Shown: positions 26,825 to 35,897, counted from the stretch's first letter. The stretch: 60,444 bases of DNA from CAZGRP01 sp964527995 (GCA_964527995.1 CAZGRP010000025.1:1-60444), one strand, 5' to 3'. Numbers and translations: made by a program. Notes: generated from the letters alone by a model not told the origin.

Positions 26825-28030
26825 TCACTTCCCTTGCAGTTGCTGCTCGACGGCGTCGAGGCCCGCGAGCAGATTGCCGGTATGGTCGAGCAGGCGCTCG
26901 ATCGTGCCAAACCTTCGCCACTCGAGGATGCGGTCGATGCCGTAGAACTCACCCCACAGCCGCTTCAGCTCCGCCACCAGCCGAGCCCTCTGTGCGGCGG
27001 GAAGCCTGTCTGTCTGGCTTTTCAGGCTTTGGTAGCGGGCCTCGAACCTGGTCAGGGCTTCGTTCAGCTCCTTGATCCGCCGGTGCCCGGTGGTGTCCGG
27101 CGGAGCCTGGCCGCCTTCGAAGATCTCGGTCAGCACTCGCCCTGTGGCGTCCCTCGGCGGCTCGATTCCCAGGACCCGAGCCATGGTCGGGACGATGTCG
27201 ATGGATTCGGCATAGTCGAACTCGGCCCCCTGGCGGACGCCCGGCCCAACGACCACCAGCGGTGCCCGCCAACTATCTGGGTCGGCGTACGGGTGCCAGC
27301 CGCCGTCCGCCTGGCCATGGTCCGCGGTCAAGAAGATGTAGGTCGAGTCAAGGCGGCCCGTAGCATCCAGCCAGTCCACGAAGGCACCGAGCAACGAATC
27401 GGCACGCGCGGCAGCGCTACGGTAGGGCGAGCCCGGCGCCCAAATGTTGTGGCGCCAGGGAACGTCCTCCTGCGTGCTGTAGGAAAGGTAGCCGGCGGCT
27501 CCGGTATTCTGAAGGTGAATGCGTACGAACCGCGGCTTCCCGTGCTCGATGAAGATCTGTGCCCAGAAGAGGGCATCCCGGTCGCGCCCCGGCTTCATGA
27601 ACGACAGGGCATATCCGACATCGAGCGACCGATACGCCAGGCTGTTGGTGGCGTGGGCCGTCGCTCGCCCCGGGATCGCCTGCGAGAAGAGCGGTTGCTT
27701 TGGCCGAAGAAAGATGGTGCCGGCCATGAGCACGACATTCGGGATCGAGCTGGTGTACGCCTCGCCCCAGCTTCCGCTCTGCGGATGAGCCGGCAAGATG
27801 TGGTACAGCTCACGGAAGTAGCTGCCGCGCGACATCAGGCGGTGCAGGTTCGGCAACTCGAGCCGGGCCGGCGCCTTGTAGCTGAGGCCGTCGATGATGA
27901 ACAGAATCGCTGTCGTGCCGCGCTCCTGCGCTGGAGATGGCCTCGGCTGCCCCGCCACGATAAGCCCGGCTACCAGGGGCAGAGTGATCCACTTTTCCCG
28001 GACTCTCTGCGACCTGAGCAGTGACCACAT
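26825..28030 (-). CDS. Exported alkaline-phosphatase-superfamily hydrolase
   Basis: 401 residues with a signal peptide ('LPLVAGLIVAGQPRPSPAQ'). The alkaline-phosphatase/sulfatase fold is shown by 'AILFIIDGLSYKAP' (metal Asp), 'SIPNVVLMAGTIF' in the nucleophile region, 'IFLTADHGQADGGWHPY' and 'DSWRAPLVVVGPGV'. No 'C/S-x-P-S-R' sulfatase signature is seen, so a phosphohydrolase is more likely than a sulfatase. The C-terminal 70 residues form helical coils. GAGGG lies 7 nt before the ATG. It starts 21 bp after the GHL10 gene, so it is the second gene of the operon controlled by the operator-C promoter. Confidence 0.82.
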   Translation of the reverse strand: MWSLLRSQRVREKWITLPLVAGLIVAGQPRPSPAQERGTTAILFIIDGLSYKAPARLELPNLHRLMSRGSYFRELYHILPAHPQSGSWGEAYTSSIPNVVLMAGTIFLRPKQPLFSQAIPGRATAHATNSLAYRSLDVGYALSFMKPGRDRDALFWAQIFIEHGKPRFVRIHLQNTGAAGYLSYSTQEDVPWRHNIWAPGSPYRSAAARADSLLGAFVDWLDATGRLDSTYIFLTADHGQADGGWHPYADPDSWRAPLVVVGPGVRQGAEFDYAESIDIVPTMARVLGIEPPRDATGRVLTEIFEGGQAPPDTTGHRRIKELNEALTRFEARYQSLKSQTDRLPAAQRARLVAELKRLWGEFYGIDRILEWRRFGTIERLLDHTGNLLAGLDAVEQQLQGK

Positions 28031-28051
28031 GATCGCGCCCTCGGGGTTACA

Positions 28052-29800
28052 TTACTGCCGGACGCCAGCCCTGCGCCCCCGGCGTAGGATCGTGATCGCC
28101 CACAGGAGCAAGAACAGCGCCGCCGCACCAACAGCCAGAAACTCGTTGCGCCGGGCGGCGGCCAGCCGCTTCTCGAGGCGACGGAGTTGGCCGATGCTCA
28201 ATTCCGCCGCCGGACGCGCTTCGAAGGGCTCAACGCTTGGGGTGGCGAAAATCTCTTCCAGGGCCGGCCACAACTTCTTGCGCGAGATCCCACCCCCGTC
28301 GAAGATCACCACGCCTTCCCCTCCACCCTTGCGCACCGCCTCGATGACCTGCTTCACCTTCTCGCCCGGATAGTACCCGGCAGGTGGATCGGCCCGGAAA
28401 GCCTGCACCGCCTGGATGAGGGCACTCACCTGGTCGGTGCCTGCAGACGGCGACAGTTCGGCAAGTCGTGAAGAGATCGCCTTCTCAGACTCGGGTGCGA
28501 ACTGGGCCAGCCGGTCGCGGATCTGCTCAAATCCTTGCCGCAGCGTCCGCAGCCGCCGGCGGCGATCGCGTCGGGGCTTCGTCTCCCATCCCTGAAGCTC
28601 GGTGAGGATGTCCCGCAGCGGCTGGTCTTGCTCGCGGAAGATGTAGTGAACGTCCAACCCGACGGAGAGGTTGGCGAGACCTTTGGACCAGCGCATTTCG
28701 TAGCGGGTGTACTCTTCGAGCTGTTTCAGGAAGGTCTGCCAGTCTGTGAGCGGAAAATGGCTGCGGTACACCATCGGCATCATGATATCGATCCATGGGG
28801 CGAAGTTCGTCCACCGCTGGCCGATGAAGCGGCCGCTGGCGGTGGGATTCTTGAAGACGGCCGCCGACATCTCGATGTCGGGCTTGATAGCTTTGGCCCG
28901 TTCCCAGGCTTCGCGCACAAACCGGGTGATGGCATCGCTGCGGTAGGTGTAGAAGAAGTAGTCCAGGTCGCTGGGGCCCTGAGGCATGTAGCTACCGGTG
29001 AGCAGGAACCGTGCTTTAGCCTTGCGATCCCACTTCTGCCAGTCTTTCGGCTTGACGGTCGGATCCGACCACCAGTTGGCTTCGGGGTTGGGAAGCGTGG
29101 ACACCACTGGATATCGGACGTCGGGGAAGGCGTCGTAAGAGAAATGGTTGTACTTCATGACATCCTGCAGGAAGTCGTCGTCAAAGCTGTAGCCGTCGGG
29201 AGCGACGTCGCCCGGGTAGCGCACGTAGTCGTGGTGGATGCCGTCGACATCGTACTTGCGCACAATCTCCTCGATCAGTGGTAGCAGGTACTGATCCGTG
29301 TAGCCCGGACGCTGAGCCGGACTCACCCAGGTGATGTAGTAGGGACGGCCGCCGCTCAGAAACTCGGACGTCGTCGGTTTGCCCTCGGCGTTGACCATCA
29401 ACCATTCAGGGTGCTTCTTGAGCACGGGGTTGTCGGGGCCTTCGGTGAAGTCGCACAACCAGGCATGCAGTTTGATGCCGGCGGCGTGCGACTCGCGCAC
29501 CATGGCCGCCAGCGGATCGAAATCCCGGTAGTTCTCGGCGATCATCTCCGGGTTGAGATCGCTGTGGAAAAAGAGTCGGCCGCGCGTATTCTTCACATCC
29601 ATGACGATCACGTTGATGTGGGCCTTCTTGACGTGCTGCACAAAGGCACGCGCCGTGGAGTCATTGGTGATCAAACCGGGTGGATTCAGCCAGACGGCAC
29701 GCCCCTCGATGACGGTCTCGCGGTCCTGAGCGCCGACCCGAGCGACCACACCAGTCAGGGCAAGCACAACGATGCTCCCCAGGACAAGCTCTTTTCTCAC
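28052..29800 (-). CDS. GHL10 (DUF187) family glycoside-hydrolase-like protein, membrane anchored
   Basis: 582 residues. A signal peptide is followed by a glycoside-hydrolase-like family 10 TIM barrel (about 25-330): 'GRAVWLNPPGLITNDSTAR', 'NVIVMDVKNTRGRLFF', 'GIKLHAWLCDF' and the candidate catalytic strand 'DGIHHDYVRYPG' near residue 185. A helical region follows and a single C-terminal transmembrane helix ends 'ILRRGRRAGVRQ', so the barrel would face the periplasm or outside. The start is GTG at 29800 with AAGGAGG 5 nt upstream; the longer frame from 29878 overlaps the promoter region. It is transcribed from TTGACA at 29933-29938 whose -10 lies in operator C. The substrate linkage is not known. 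Confidence 0.85.
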   Translation of the reverse strand: MRKELVLGSIVVLALTGVVARVGAQDRETVIEGRAVWLNPPGLITNDSTARAFVQHVKKAHINVIVMDVKNTRGRLFFHSDLNPEMIAENYRDFDPLAAMVRESHAAGIKLHAWLCDFTEGPDNPVLKKHPEWLMVNAEGKPTTSEFLSGGRPYYITWVSPAQRPGYTDQYLLPLIEEIVRKYDVDGIHHDYVRYPGDVAPDGYSFDDDFLQDVMKYNHFSYDAFPDVRYPVVSTLPNPEANWWSDPTVKPKDWQKWDRKAKARFLLTGSYMPQGPSDLDYFFYTYRSDAITRFVREAWERAKAIKPDIEMSAAVFKNPTASGRFIGQRWTNFAPWIDIMMPMVYRSHFPLTDWQTFLKQLEEYTRYEMRWSKGLANLSVGLDVHYIFREQDQPLRDILTELQGWETKPRRDRRRRLRTLRQGFEQIRDRLAQFAPESEKAISSRLAELSPSAGTDQVSALIQAVQAFRADPPAGYYPGEKVKQVIEAVRKGGGEGVVIFDGGGISRKKLWPALEEIFATPSVEPFEARPAAELSIGQLRRLEKRLAAARRNEFLAVGAAALFLLLWAITILRRGRRAGVRQ

Positions 29801-29871
29801 GGAAACCTCCTTCTCCTCGGCCGGAAGATGATGGGTTCGCTGCGACGGCAGATTGGTAGGCGATTTTTTTC

Positions 29872-29900
29872 TTGACAATGAGGGAAAAGAAAACTAAACT
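29872..29900 (+). promoter_or_regulatory. Promoter of the symporter operon
   Basis: TTGACA (29872-29877), 17-bp spacer, TAAACT (29895-29900), with a T-rich run upstream. The -10 lies in operator C. The run from CGATTTTTT through CTTGACAATGAG is nearly identical to that at 35780-35801. Confidence 0.75.
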
Positions 29901-29916
29901 TCGTTAACAAAGTTAA
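29894..29916. promoter_or_regulatory. Predicted ROK operator C in a divergent promoter
   Basis: Contains the near-palindrome AACTT-C-GTTAAC-A-AAGTT (29897-29914; 16 of 18 positions symmetric). It overlaps the -10 elements of both divergent promoters, so one bound repressor could block both. Confidence 0.65.
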
Positions 29917-29938
29917 TCCAAAAGTTGGCACTTGTCAA
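29910..29938 (-). promoter_or_regulatory. Promoter of the GHL10 operon
   Basis: On the minus strand: TTGACA (29933-29938), 17-bp spacer, TAACTT (29910-29915), the -10 being part of operator C. Confidence 0.75.
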
Positions 29939-29996
29939 GTGAAAAAATTCTCCCGCCGACGAATCTGCGGGAGAGCGACGACGGGAGAGCCGCTCC

Positions 29997-31769
29997 ATGA
30001 CCTTTACCGACTGGACCATCATCGCCCTCTATAGCGTGTTCATGCTGTTTCTTGGTGGGTACTTTACGAAACGCGCCGGCCAAAGCCTGGACGACTACTT
30101 TCTCGCCGGGCGCGATCTGCCATGGTGGGTGCTGGGGATGTCGGCTGTCGCCTCCTACAGTGACGCTGGCATTGCACCTGCTGTGACCATGCTGGTTTTT
30201 ACCGGTGGGCTGCTGGGAAACGGCATCTGGTGGCTGACGTTTCTGATATGGATGCCTCTGGTGGCGGTGGTCTGGTCCAAGCTGTGGCGGCGCCTGAACA
30301 TTCTGACCACCGCAGAATTCATCGAGGTGCGCTACTCCGGGCGGGCGGCCACGGCCTTCCGCGGCATCTACGCCGTGTTCATGGCCTTCGGCTTCGGTGT
30401 CGTTCTCATGGGGTATGTGACGAGCTGGCTCAGCAGCGCCCTTGGCCCGATTCTGGGCTGGTCGCCGCTGGCAATGATGCTGACCTTCGGCGGCCTGGCG
30501 ATGATCTACACGACAGCGGCAGGTCTCTTCGGTGCCGCCTACAGCGACGTGCCACAGTTCGTCATCTTCTTCGTGGGCAATTTGATCTTCGTGCCCATCC
30601 TGATCTCGGCTGTCGGAGGCATGGATGCAGTCTACGACGGCATCCTGCGGATGCGCGGCCCGGAGATGACAGCCGAATTCCTGAAGGTGATCCCGCCGTC
30701 GTCCTCGCTGCCGACCGTCACGATTCTGGCTTTCGTGGTGCAGGGGCTATTCTTCGCTGCCTCACCCGCAGGCGGTGAGGGCTTCACCGCCCAGCGCTTC
30801 ATGGCGGCACGCAACGAGTTCCACGCTCAGATCGGACAGTTGCTCAACGCCCTGCTCACCCTGGTGGTCCGCGTCGCCCCTTTTCTGTTCATGGGAATGG
30901 CCGCGGCCGCCATCTACCCTCCCGACGCTTTCGCCGAGCCGGCCGAGATCTGGGGAACCCTGGTCTCCAGGTACTCGGTGGTAGGGTTGACCGGGTTGTT
31001 GGTTTCCGGGATCATGGCCGCCTACATGTCAACCATCGACACGGAGATCAACTGGAGCGCTTCCTACTTCGTCAACGACATCTACAAGCGGTTTATCAAA
31101 ACCGACGCCAGCCGCCAGCACTACGTCCTCGTCAGCCGGGTGACCAGCGTCCTGCTTCTTGTGCTTGCCGTGCTCTTGGCTTATTTTCTGGTCAAGGGAA
31201 TGACGGCCTGGTTCCTGTTCATCAACTCAGTGATGGTGGCTTTCTTGTTGCCGCTGAGCTGGCTGCGTTTTTTCTGGTGGCGGCTCAACATCTACGGTGA
31301 GGCCGCCGCCATCGTCGGCAGCCTGCCGCTGGGGTACTTCATCTGGTTTGGCCTGGACTTCCGCGATCGGCCCTTCTGGCAGGGATTCCTGCTCCTCTTT
31401 ATTGTGGGTTGGATCGTGATCCTGGCGGTGACCTACCTGACGCGGCCGGAGCGGCCAGAGACATTGCGCGAGTTCTACCTGCGCTGCCGGCCACCGGGAC
31501 TCTGGGGTCCGGTGGTACGAACCCTGCCCGGCCATAGCACCGAAGAGGTTCACCGCGAAACCATCGCCGATATCGTGGACAGTGGCTTGGGCATTCTTTT
31601 CTGCGGCGGCAGCATCCTTGCCAGCATCAGCCTGCTGGGCCGGCACTGGATCACCGCCATCGTCGCCGTGCTGGTGACAACGGCAGCGCTGTGGCTGTTC
31701 GTTCTGCGCTGGAAGAAACGCGGGGTGTTTGGAGCGCTGTCGCGTAACTACCGCGAAGGTCCGTCATAG
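29997..31769 (+). CDS. Sodium:solute symporter (SSS family)
   Basis: 590-residue inner membrane protein with about 13 transmembrane helices. The family features are seen: 'FAGRDLPWWVLGMSAVAS'-like TM1-2 region (here 'LAGRDLPWWVLGMSAVASY'), the SSS signature 'MIYTTAAGLFGAAYSDVPQF' and 'GIMAAYMSTIDTEINWSASY' in the Na+-site helix. The family couples Na+ entry to uptake of sugars, sialic acid, sugar acids or similar solutes. GGGAG lies 9 nt before the ATG. It is first in an operon with the aldo/keto reductase and shares operator C with the divergent GHL10 gene, so its cargo is probably a sugar or sugar acid released by the regulon's enzymes. Confidence 0.93.
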   Translation: MTFTDWTIIALYSVFMLFLGGYFTKRAGQSLDDYFLAGRDLPWWVLGMSAVASYSDAGIAPAVTMLVFTGGLLGNGIWWLTFLIWMPLVAVVWSKLWRRLNILTTAEFIEVRYSGRAATAFRGIYAVFMAFGFGVVLMGYVTSWLSSALGPILGWSPLAMMLTFGGLAMIYTTAAGLFGAAYSDVPQFVIFFVGNLIFVPILISAVGGMDAVYDGILRMRGPEMTAEFLKVIPPSSSLPTVTILAFVVQGLFFAASPAGGEGFTAQRFMAARNEFHAQIGQLLNALLTLVVRVAPFLFMGMAAAAIYPPDAFAEPAEIWGTLVSRYSVVGLTGLLVSGIMAAYMSTIDTEINWSASYFVNDIYKRFIKTDASRQHYVLVSRVTSVLLLVLAVLLAYFLVKGMTAWFLFINSVMVAFLLPLSWLRFFWWRLNIYGEAAAIVGSLPLGYFIWFGLDFRDRPFWQGFLLLFIVGWIVILAVTYLTRPERPETLREFYLRCRPPGLWGPVVRTLPGHSTEEVHRETIADIVDSGLGILFCGGSILASISLLGRHWITAIVAVLVTTAALWLFVLRWKKRGVFGALSRNYREGPS

Positions 31770-31836
31770 CGGTGGCCTTTGCACGCGGCATGGGCGGCGT
31801 ACAAAATGAATTTCACCTGAAGGAGGAGGTTGACGA

Positions 31837-32814
31837 ATGGAATACCGCAAGCTCGGCAAATGGGGGGTGCGTGTAAGCACGCTGGGTGTGGGCAGCTATC
31901 TCACCCTCGGCCATCATGTGCCTGAAGACGTGGGGAGCGAGATCGTCAGACAGGCCTACGAGGCGGGTATCAACTTCTTCGACACTGCCAACGCCTACAA
32001 CCGTGGCGAAGCGGAAAAGGCCTTGGGCAGGTACCTGGCGCCTTTTCCGAGAGACTCCTTTGTGCTGGCGTCCAAAGTCTGGGCTCCCATGGGTGATGGC
32101 CCGAATGATCGCGGTTTGTCACGCAAGCACATCTTCGAGCAGTGCCACGCCAGCCTGAAACGGCTCAACACCGACTACCTCGACCTCTACCAGTGCCACC
32201 GCTACGACCCCGACACTCCCCTGGAGGAAACCATCCGGGCCCTGGACGATCTGGTCCGGCAGGGAAAGATCCTCTACTGGGGGGTGAGCGAATGGAGTGC
32301 GGCCCAAATCACCGAGGCCCAGTCGTTCTGTGAACGCTGGGGCCTGAATCCACCAGTCTCCAATCAGCCACGTTACAGCCTTCTTTGGAGATACCCGGAA
32401 AAAGAAGTCTTTCCTGTCTGTCTTTCCAAAGGTCTGGGGCAGGTGGTGTTTTCACCACTGGCCCACGGAGTGCTGACGGGCAAGTACAAGGCGGGCGAAA
32501 AGCCGCCTCCCGGCACCCGCGCCGCTGACGACTCTCAGAACCGCATCATGATGGATCTCTATTTTCACGAAGACAAGCTTCGCAGAGTCGAGCAGATGGG
32601 CGAAATCGCGGCGGAACTGAATTTGAGCACGGCGCAGCTGGCCATTGCCTGGATCCTGAAGAATCCCGCGGTCAGCAGTGTTATCCTCGGGGTGACGCGT
32701 CCCGAGCAATTGGCGGAGAACTTGAAAGCGGCAGAGGTCGCCCTGCCTGACGAGGTCATGGCTCGACTCGACGAGCTGTTTCCGCTCCCTGGTGCGTCTC
32801 CGGCGGCCCCATGA
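31837..32814 (+). CDS. Aldo/keto reductase
   Basis: 325-residue NADPH-dependent (beta/alpha)8-barrel oxidoreductase. The catalytic tetrad is visible: Asp49 and Tyr54 in 'FFDTANAYNRGEAEKALG', Lys80 in 'LASKVW' and His121 in 'LYQCHRYD'. The cofactor end carries 'QNRIM' and the C-terminal 'NPAVSSVILGVTRPEQLAEN'. It resembles the Kv-beta-like/YghZ group. AAGGAGGAGG lies about 7 nt before the ATG, an unusually strong site. It is 67 bp after the symporter gene, probably in the same ROK-regulated transcript, and would reduce an imported aldehyde or keto-sugar. The exact substrate is unknown. Confidence 0.92.
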   Translation: MEYRKLGKWGVRVSTLGVGSYLTLGHHVPEDVGSEIVRQAYEAGINFFDTANAYNRGEAEKALGRYLAPFPRDSFVLASKVWAPMGDGPNDRGLSRKHIFEQCHASLKRLNTDYLDLYQCHRYDPDTPLEETIRALDDLVRQGKILYWGVSEWSAAQITEAQSFCERWGLNPPVSNQPRYSLLWRYPEKEVFPVCLSKGLGQVVFSPLAHGVLTGKYKAGEKPPPGTRAADDSQNRIMMDLYFHEDKLRRVEQMGEIAAELNLSTAQLAIAWILKNPAVSSVILGVTRPEQLAENLKAAEVALPDEVMARLDELFPLPGASPAAP

Positions 32815-32894
32815 AACGACGCCGTTCCTCCCTGGCTCACGAGCCAGAAAAGCCGCCCGGGCCGTCCTCTCGCACACCTGCCCGCCAGGATACA

Positions 32895-33866
32895 TCAGCG
32901 ACGGGGCGATCCCAGGGCGTCGAGCAGCCCCTTCATGTAGCCCACGGCGTAGAGTCGGCCGAGCATCATGTAGCCAGGCGCCTCGTTCGCTTCCTCTTCG
33001 AGCGTCGGCACGTGGTCGGGTCGGATCGGTCCGTCGAAGCCAACCTCCTCATAGGCTCGCATGGCCTCCGCCATGTCCGTCTTGCCCTCGTCGTGGAAGG
33101 TCTCCTCGAAGGCCGGAACGCTGCCACGGATGTCCCGGAAGTGAGCAAAGAAGATCTTCCCTTGCTCTCCGAAGTGGCGGATGGCCGAGGGTACATCGAC
33201 GCCCTCCATGGCTCCGAAGGTCCCCTGGCACAGTGTGATGCCGTTGAAGTCACTCGGCGGCACCATCTCGAGCACGCGGTCGCACGCCTCAATGCTGCGG
33301 AGGATGCGGGCCACTCCACGGATCGGTGAAATCGGCGGATCGTCCGGATGCAGGGCCAGCTTCACTCCTGCCTCCTCAGCGACCGGAACCACTCGCTTCA
33401 GGAAGTACTCGAGGCTATCCCATAATTGCTCCTCCGACACTTCCCCGGCCCAGGTCAGGGGAGCTTTCTCCATCAGGCGGTGGTCGTAGCTGGTGACCAG
33501 GGCGCCGCCGCGGCCACGCGTGGTCGTGGAGGTCCGCAACCAGTTGAACACGGCCATGAAGTTGTAGCAGAGCACCGGGATGCCGGCTGCGCCCATGTTG
33601 CGGACGGACTGGCAAAAGTTCTCCAGGTCCTCATCCCTTCCCGGCAGGCCGAGTTTGATCCGGTCGGAGATCGGGATGCTCTCGATGACTGACAGGGTCA
33701 GCCCGGCATCCTCCACCCTCTTGCGCAGTTGCAGCAAAGGCAGGAACTCCCAAACCGGTCCCCGCTGCGCCTCCGGTAACACGGTGACGATGTCGGTGAC
33801 GCCGATCTGCCTGGCAAGCCGCAGGTTAGATTCAGAAAGCGAACGCAGGAACAAAGCGATTCTCAT
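32895..33866 (-). CDS. uxuA: Mannonate dehydratase
   Basis: 323 residues. It dehydrates D-mannonate to 2-keto-3-deoxygluconate in hexuronate catabolism, using a divalent metal. Family segments include 'IGVTDIVTVLPEAQRGPVWE', 'GIPVLCYNFMAVFNWLRT', the metal-site strand 'VKLALHPDDPPISPIRGVAR', 'LCQGTFGAMEGVDV', 'IFFAHFRDIRG' and the C-terminal 'DHVPTLEEE'. It is shorter than E. coli UxuA (394) but like the compact forms of other phyla. The ATG at 33866 is chosen because GAGGAG lies 6 nt upstream and the TIM-barrel begins there. It lies 219 bp behind the dimethylformamidase-like gene on the same strand and may be read from the operator-D promoter. Confidence 0.93.
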   Translation of the reverse strand: MRIALFLRSLSESNLRLARQIGVTDIVTVLPEAQRGPVWEFLPLLQLRKRVEDAGLTLSVIESIPISDRIKLGLPGRDEDLENFCQSVRNMGAAGIPVLCYNFMAVFNWLRTSTTTRGRGGALVTSYDHRLMEKAPLTWAGEVSEEQLWDSLEYFLKRVVPVAEEAGVKLALHPDDPPISPIRGVARILRSIEACDRVLEMVPPSDFNGITLCQGTFGAMEGVDVPSAIRHFGEQGKIFFAHFRDIRGSVPAFEETFHDEGKTDMAEAMRAYEEVGFDGPIRPDHVPTLEEEANEAPGYMMLGRLYAVGYMKGLLDALGSPRR

Positions 33867-34085
33867 GCTCATCTCCTCATCGAAATTGGCCCTGCTACGC
33901 GAACCCGTATAGCTACAAACCGCCGCCGCCCCTTCGTCGTTCCAACCGCTCACTTCCCTGAAGAAGGGCGTCCCTCGTCGTCTGTGGCCGCTCTCCGGTG
34001 ACCCTACGCCATGGCCTCAACGGGTCTGCGACTCTGATACCTTAGGAGCCAGCCGCTCCCGGGCTCACCACTGCTTCCGCAGGAG

Positions 34086-35729
34086 TCAGCGCAGGAGCAT
34101 CAGCTTACGCGTGATCGTTTTCCCCCCGGCGACCACCAGGCGGTATAGATACACCCCACTGGCGACCAGTCGGCCCGCCCCATCCCGGCCGTCCCACAGC
34201 AAGGTGTGGCGACCGGGACCTTGCCGTCCGTGGAACAGCGTACGGACGACCTCACCGCGGACGTTGACGATGGAGACGGTCACATCGCCGGCTTCCGGCA
34301 GCTCGTAGCCAATGCGTGTCCCGGCATTGAAGGGATTCGGATAGTTCCGCTCGAGTCGAACCTGCTGCGGCAGCCGATGGTCTGGGCGCTCGCTGACATA
34401 GGTGGGGCGCCCGCGAAGCAGATTGCGGATCATGCGCTGCATGTTTTCGTAGCGAATAAAAGTTCCACCGAAGGAGATCGAGCCGACCGAGAACACATAG
34501 CCACCACCGGGATGGTCGTAATAGACCATGTTGGCGCCGCCACCGTTCGGGTTCTGTCCCTTGGCCAGCAGAACGACATTGGCCGGCGAGTTGTCCGGGT
34601 CGATCTTGTCGGTCTCCCAGCCGCTGGCGCCACCACCGTTGAATCCCAGAAAGCCGAAACGGCTGCCGCTTGTCAAGCCGGTACCCTCGAAGACCCAATG
34701 ATCCCCGTTCACAACCTGATAGGCGGCCCAGGTGTTATAGCCCGCACTTGTGTACCGGACACCGAGGATGCGCGCCTGCGGCCGGCCGACCTCTCTCCAC
34801 TGGCCGCCCTGTTCCCCGGTTTGCACATGCACAGCGCGGTCCTTGCGTACCTCCATGACCGTACCGGTGGAGTCGAAGGTGGCCTTCCAGTAGAGGCCGT
34901 TGCCACCGAGATAGAGCAGGTTGCCGCCATGGTTCAGGAAGCGCTGCAGGCCATCCATCATGTTGGCCGTCCAGTACTCCGGATGTGTGTTGAGAATCAC
35001 GGTCTGGTATCCGTCGAAGAGGGTGGTATCGGCATGAAGATCGGCGTCCGCGTACAGGTCGTAGTCGTAGCCGTTTTTCTCGAGCCACGACAGCACCCAA
35101 AGCTCGGCGCGAGTGAGATGGTTGATGCCGCTGGCCACAGGGTTGGCACGCCGATTCGGGCGCTCGAAGGAAACGAATTTGGCGTAGTCGTCGGACGGCA
35201 CATAGAGCGACTTTCCGCCCCAGGCATTGTAGGCGTTCCAGGTGTTGGTGGAGGCAAGCACCGCGATGGCGGCCGAAGGGCGCCTGGCGGGCTTGACGAT
35301 GAAGGTGACATAGATGGCACCGCCGTTGGAGTCCTTGAGATAAGCGGAGTAAAGGCCGCTGCGGGCGCTGTCCGGGATCCATAGCGCGAAGGTCGTCTGC
35401 CAGCCACATCCCACCTTCCAAACCGAGTCTGGGATGTCTTGAAACATGCCGGGTATACTTCCCACGACGGCAAGCGTGTCCACCCGCTCTCCAAACCGCA
35501 TGAGGATGGCAGAAAAGGAGTCGGCGGCCGTGCTCGTCTTGAAGTACACCGAGTCGCCCTGGGATACGCTGATAGTTGCGGTGTACCCGCTCATCACCTC
35601 AGATGTCAGCTCTTCCGCCATGACACCTTGGGGCTCTCCTTCGCCCTTCGCTCGCGCCGACGGCGGATCAACCGCAGCAAGAACTGTCAAGAGAGCAGTG
35701 GCCAGCACGGCCGCAGTCCGCATTCTCAT
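34086..35729 (-). CDS. Exported dimethylformamidase-beta-like protein with C-terminal sorting domain
   Basis: 547 residues. After a signal peptide (about 1-27) comes a beta-sandwich, then a domain like the C-terminal part of N,N-dimethylformamidase beta subunit, a glutamine-amidotransferase-like fold ('STNTWNAYNAWGGKSLYV', 'LWVLSWLEKNGYDYDLYADA', 'VILNTHPEYWTANMMDGLQR', 'GGNLLYLGGNGLYW', 'VYYDHPGGGYVFSVGSISFG'). The end is a FlgD-like sorting domain ('LERNYPNPFNAGTRIGYELP' to 'KLMLLR'). AGGAGG lies 4-5 nt before the ATG. The family is often found with glycan-degrading genes, but its reaction there is not established. It is transcribed from TTGACA at 35862-35867 with the -10 in operator D, divergent from the catabolic operon. 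Confidence 0.83.
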   Translation of the reverse strand: MRMRTAAVLATALLTVLAAVDPPSARAKGEGEPQGVMAEELTSEVMSGYTATISVSQGDSVYFKTSTAADSFSAILMRFGERVDTLAVVGSIPGMFQDIPDSVWKVGCGWQTTFALWIPDSARSGLYSAYLKDSNGGAIYVTFIVKPARRPSAAIAVLASTNTWNAYNAWGGKSLYVPSDDYAKFVSFERPNRRANPVASGINHLTRAELWVLSWLEKNGYDYDLYADADLHADTTLFDGYQTVILNTHPEYWTANMMDGLQRFLNHGGNLLYLGGNGLYWKATFDSTGTVMEVRKDRAVHVQTGEQGGQWREVGRPQARILGVRYTSAGYNTWAAYQVVNGDHWVFEGTGLTSGSRFGFLGFNGGGASGWETDKIDPDNSPANVVLLAKGQNPNGGGANMVYYDHPGGGYVFSVGSISFGGTFIRYENMQRMIRNLLRGRPTYVSERPDHRLPQQVRLERNYPNPFNAGTRIGYELPEAGDVTVSIVNVRGEVVRTLFHGRQGPGRHTLLWDGRDGAGRLVASGVYLYRLVVAGGKTITRKLMLLR

Positions 35730-35790
35730 GAGTCCTCCTTTGCGCTTGAGAGTTCATCGCGGATGGAGTCTTCGGAATTCGATTTTTTGC

Positions 35791-35818
35791 TTGACAATGA
35801 GAAAGGAAATGTTATTTT
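35791..35818 (+). promoter_or_regulatory. Promoter of the 13-kb catabolic operon
   Basis: TTGACA (35791-35796), 16-bp spacer, TATTTT (35813-35818). Operator D starts 4 bp after the -10. The upstream 22 bp match the symporter promoter at all but one position. Confidence 0.72.
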
Positions 35819-35822
35819 CGGA

Positions 35823-35845
35823 CTAACTTAACTAAACTAACTTAG
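35823..35845. promoter_or_regulatory. Predicted ROK operator D in a divergent promoter
   Basis: C-TAACTTA-N7-TAACTTA-G on the plus strand, the same architecture as operator B. It covers the -10 of the minus-strand promoter and the start region of the plus-strand one. Confidence 0.7.
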
Positions 35846-35867
35846 TTATTCGTTTTCAAACTGTCAA
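35839..35867 (-). promoter_or_regulatory. Promoter of the dimethylformamidase-like gene
   Basis: On the minus strand: TTGACA (35862-35867), 17-bp spacer, TAAGTT (35839-35844), within operator D. Confidence 0.7.
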
Positions 35868-35897
35868 GGATTTTTCCAGAGAAGCGGAGTTGAGCAA

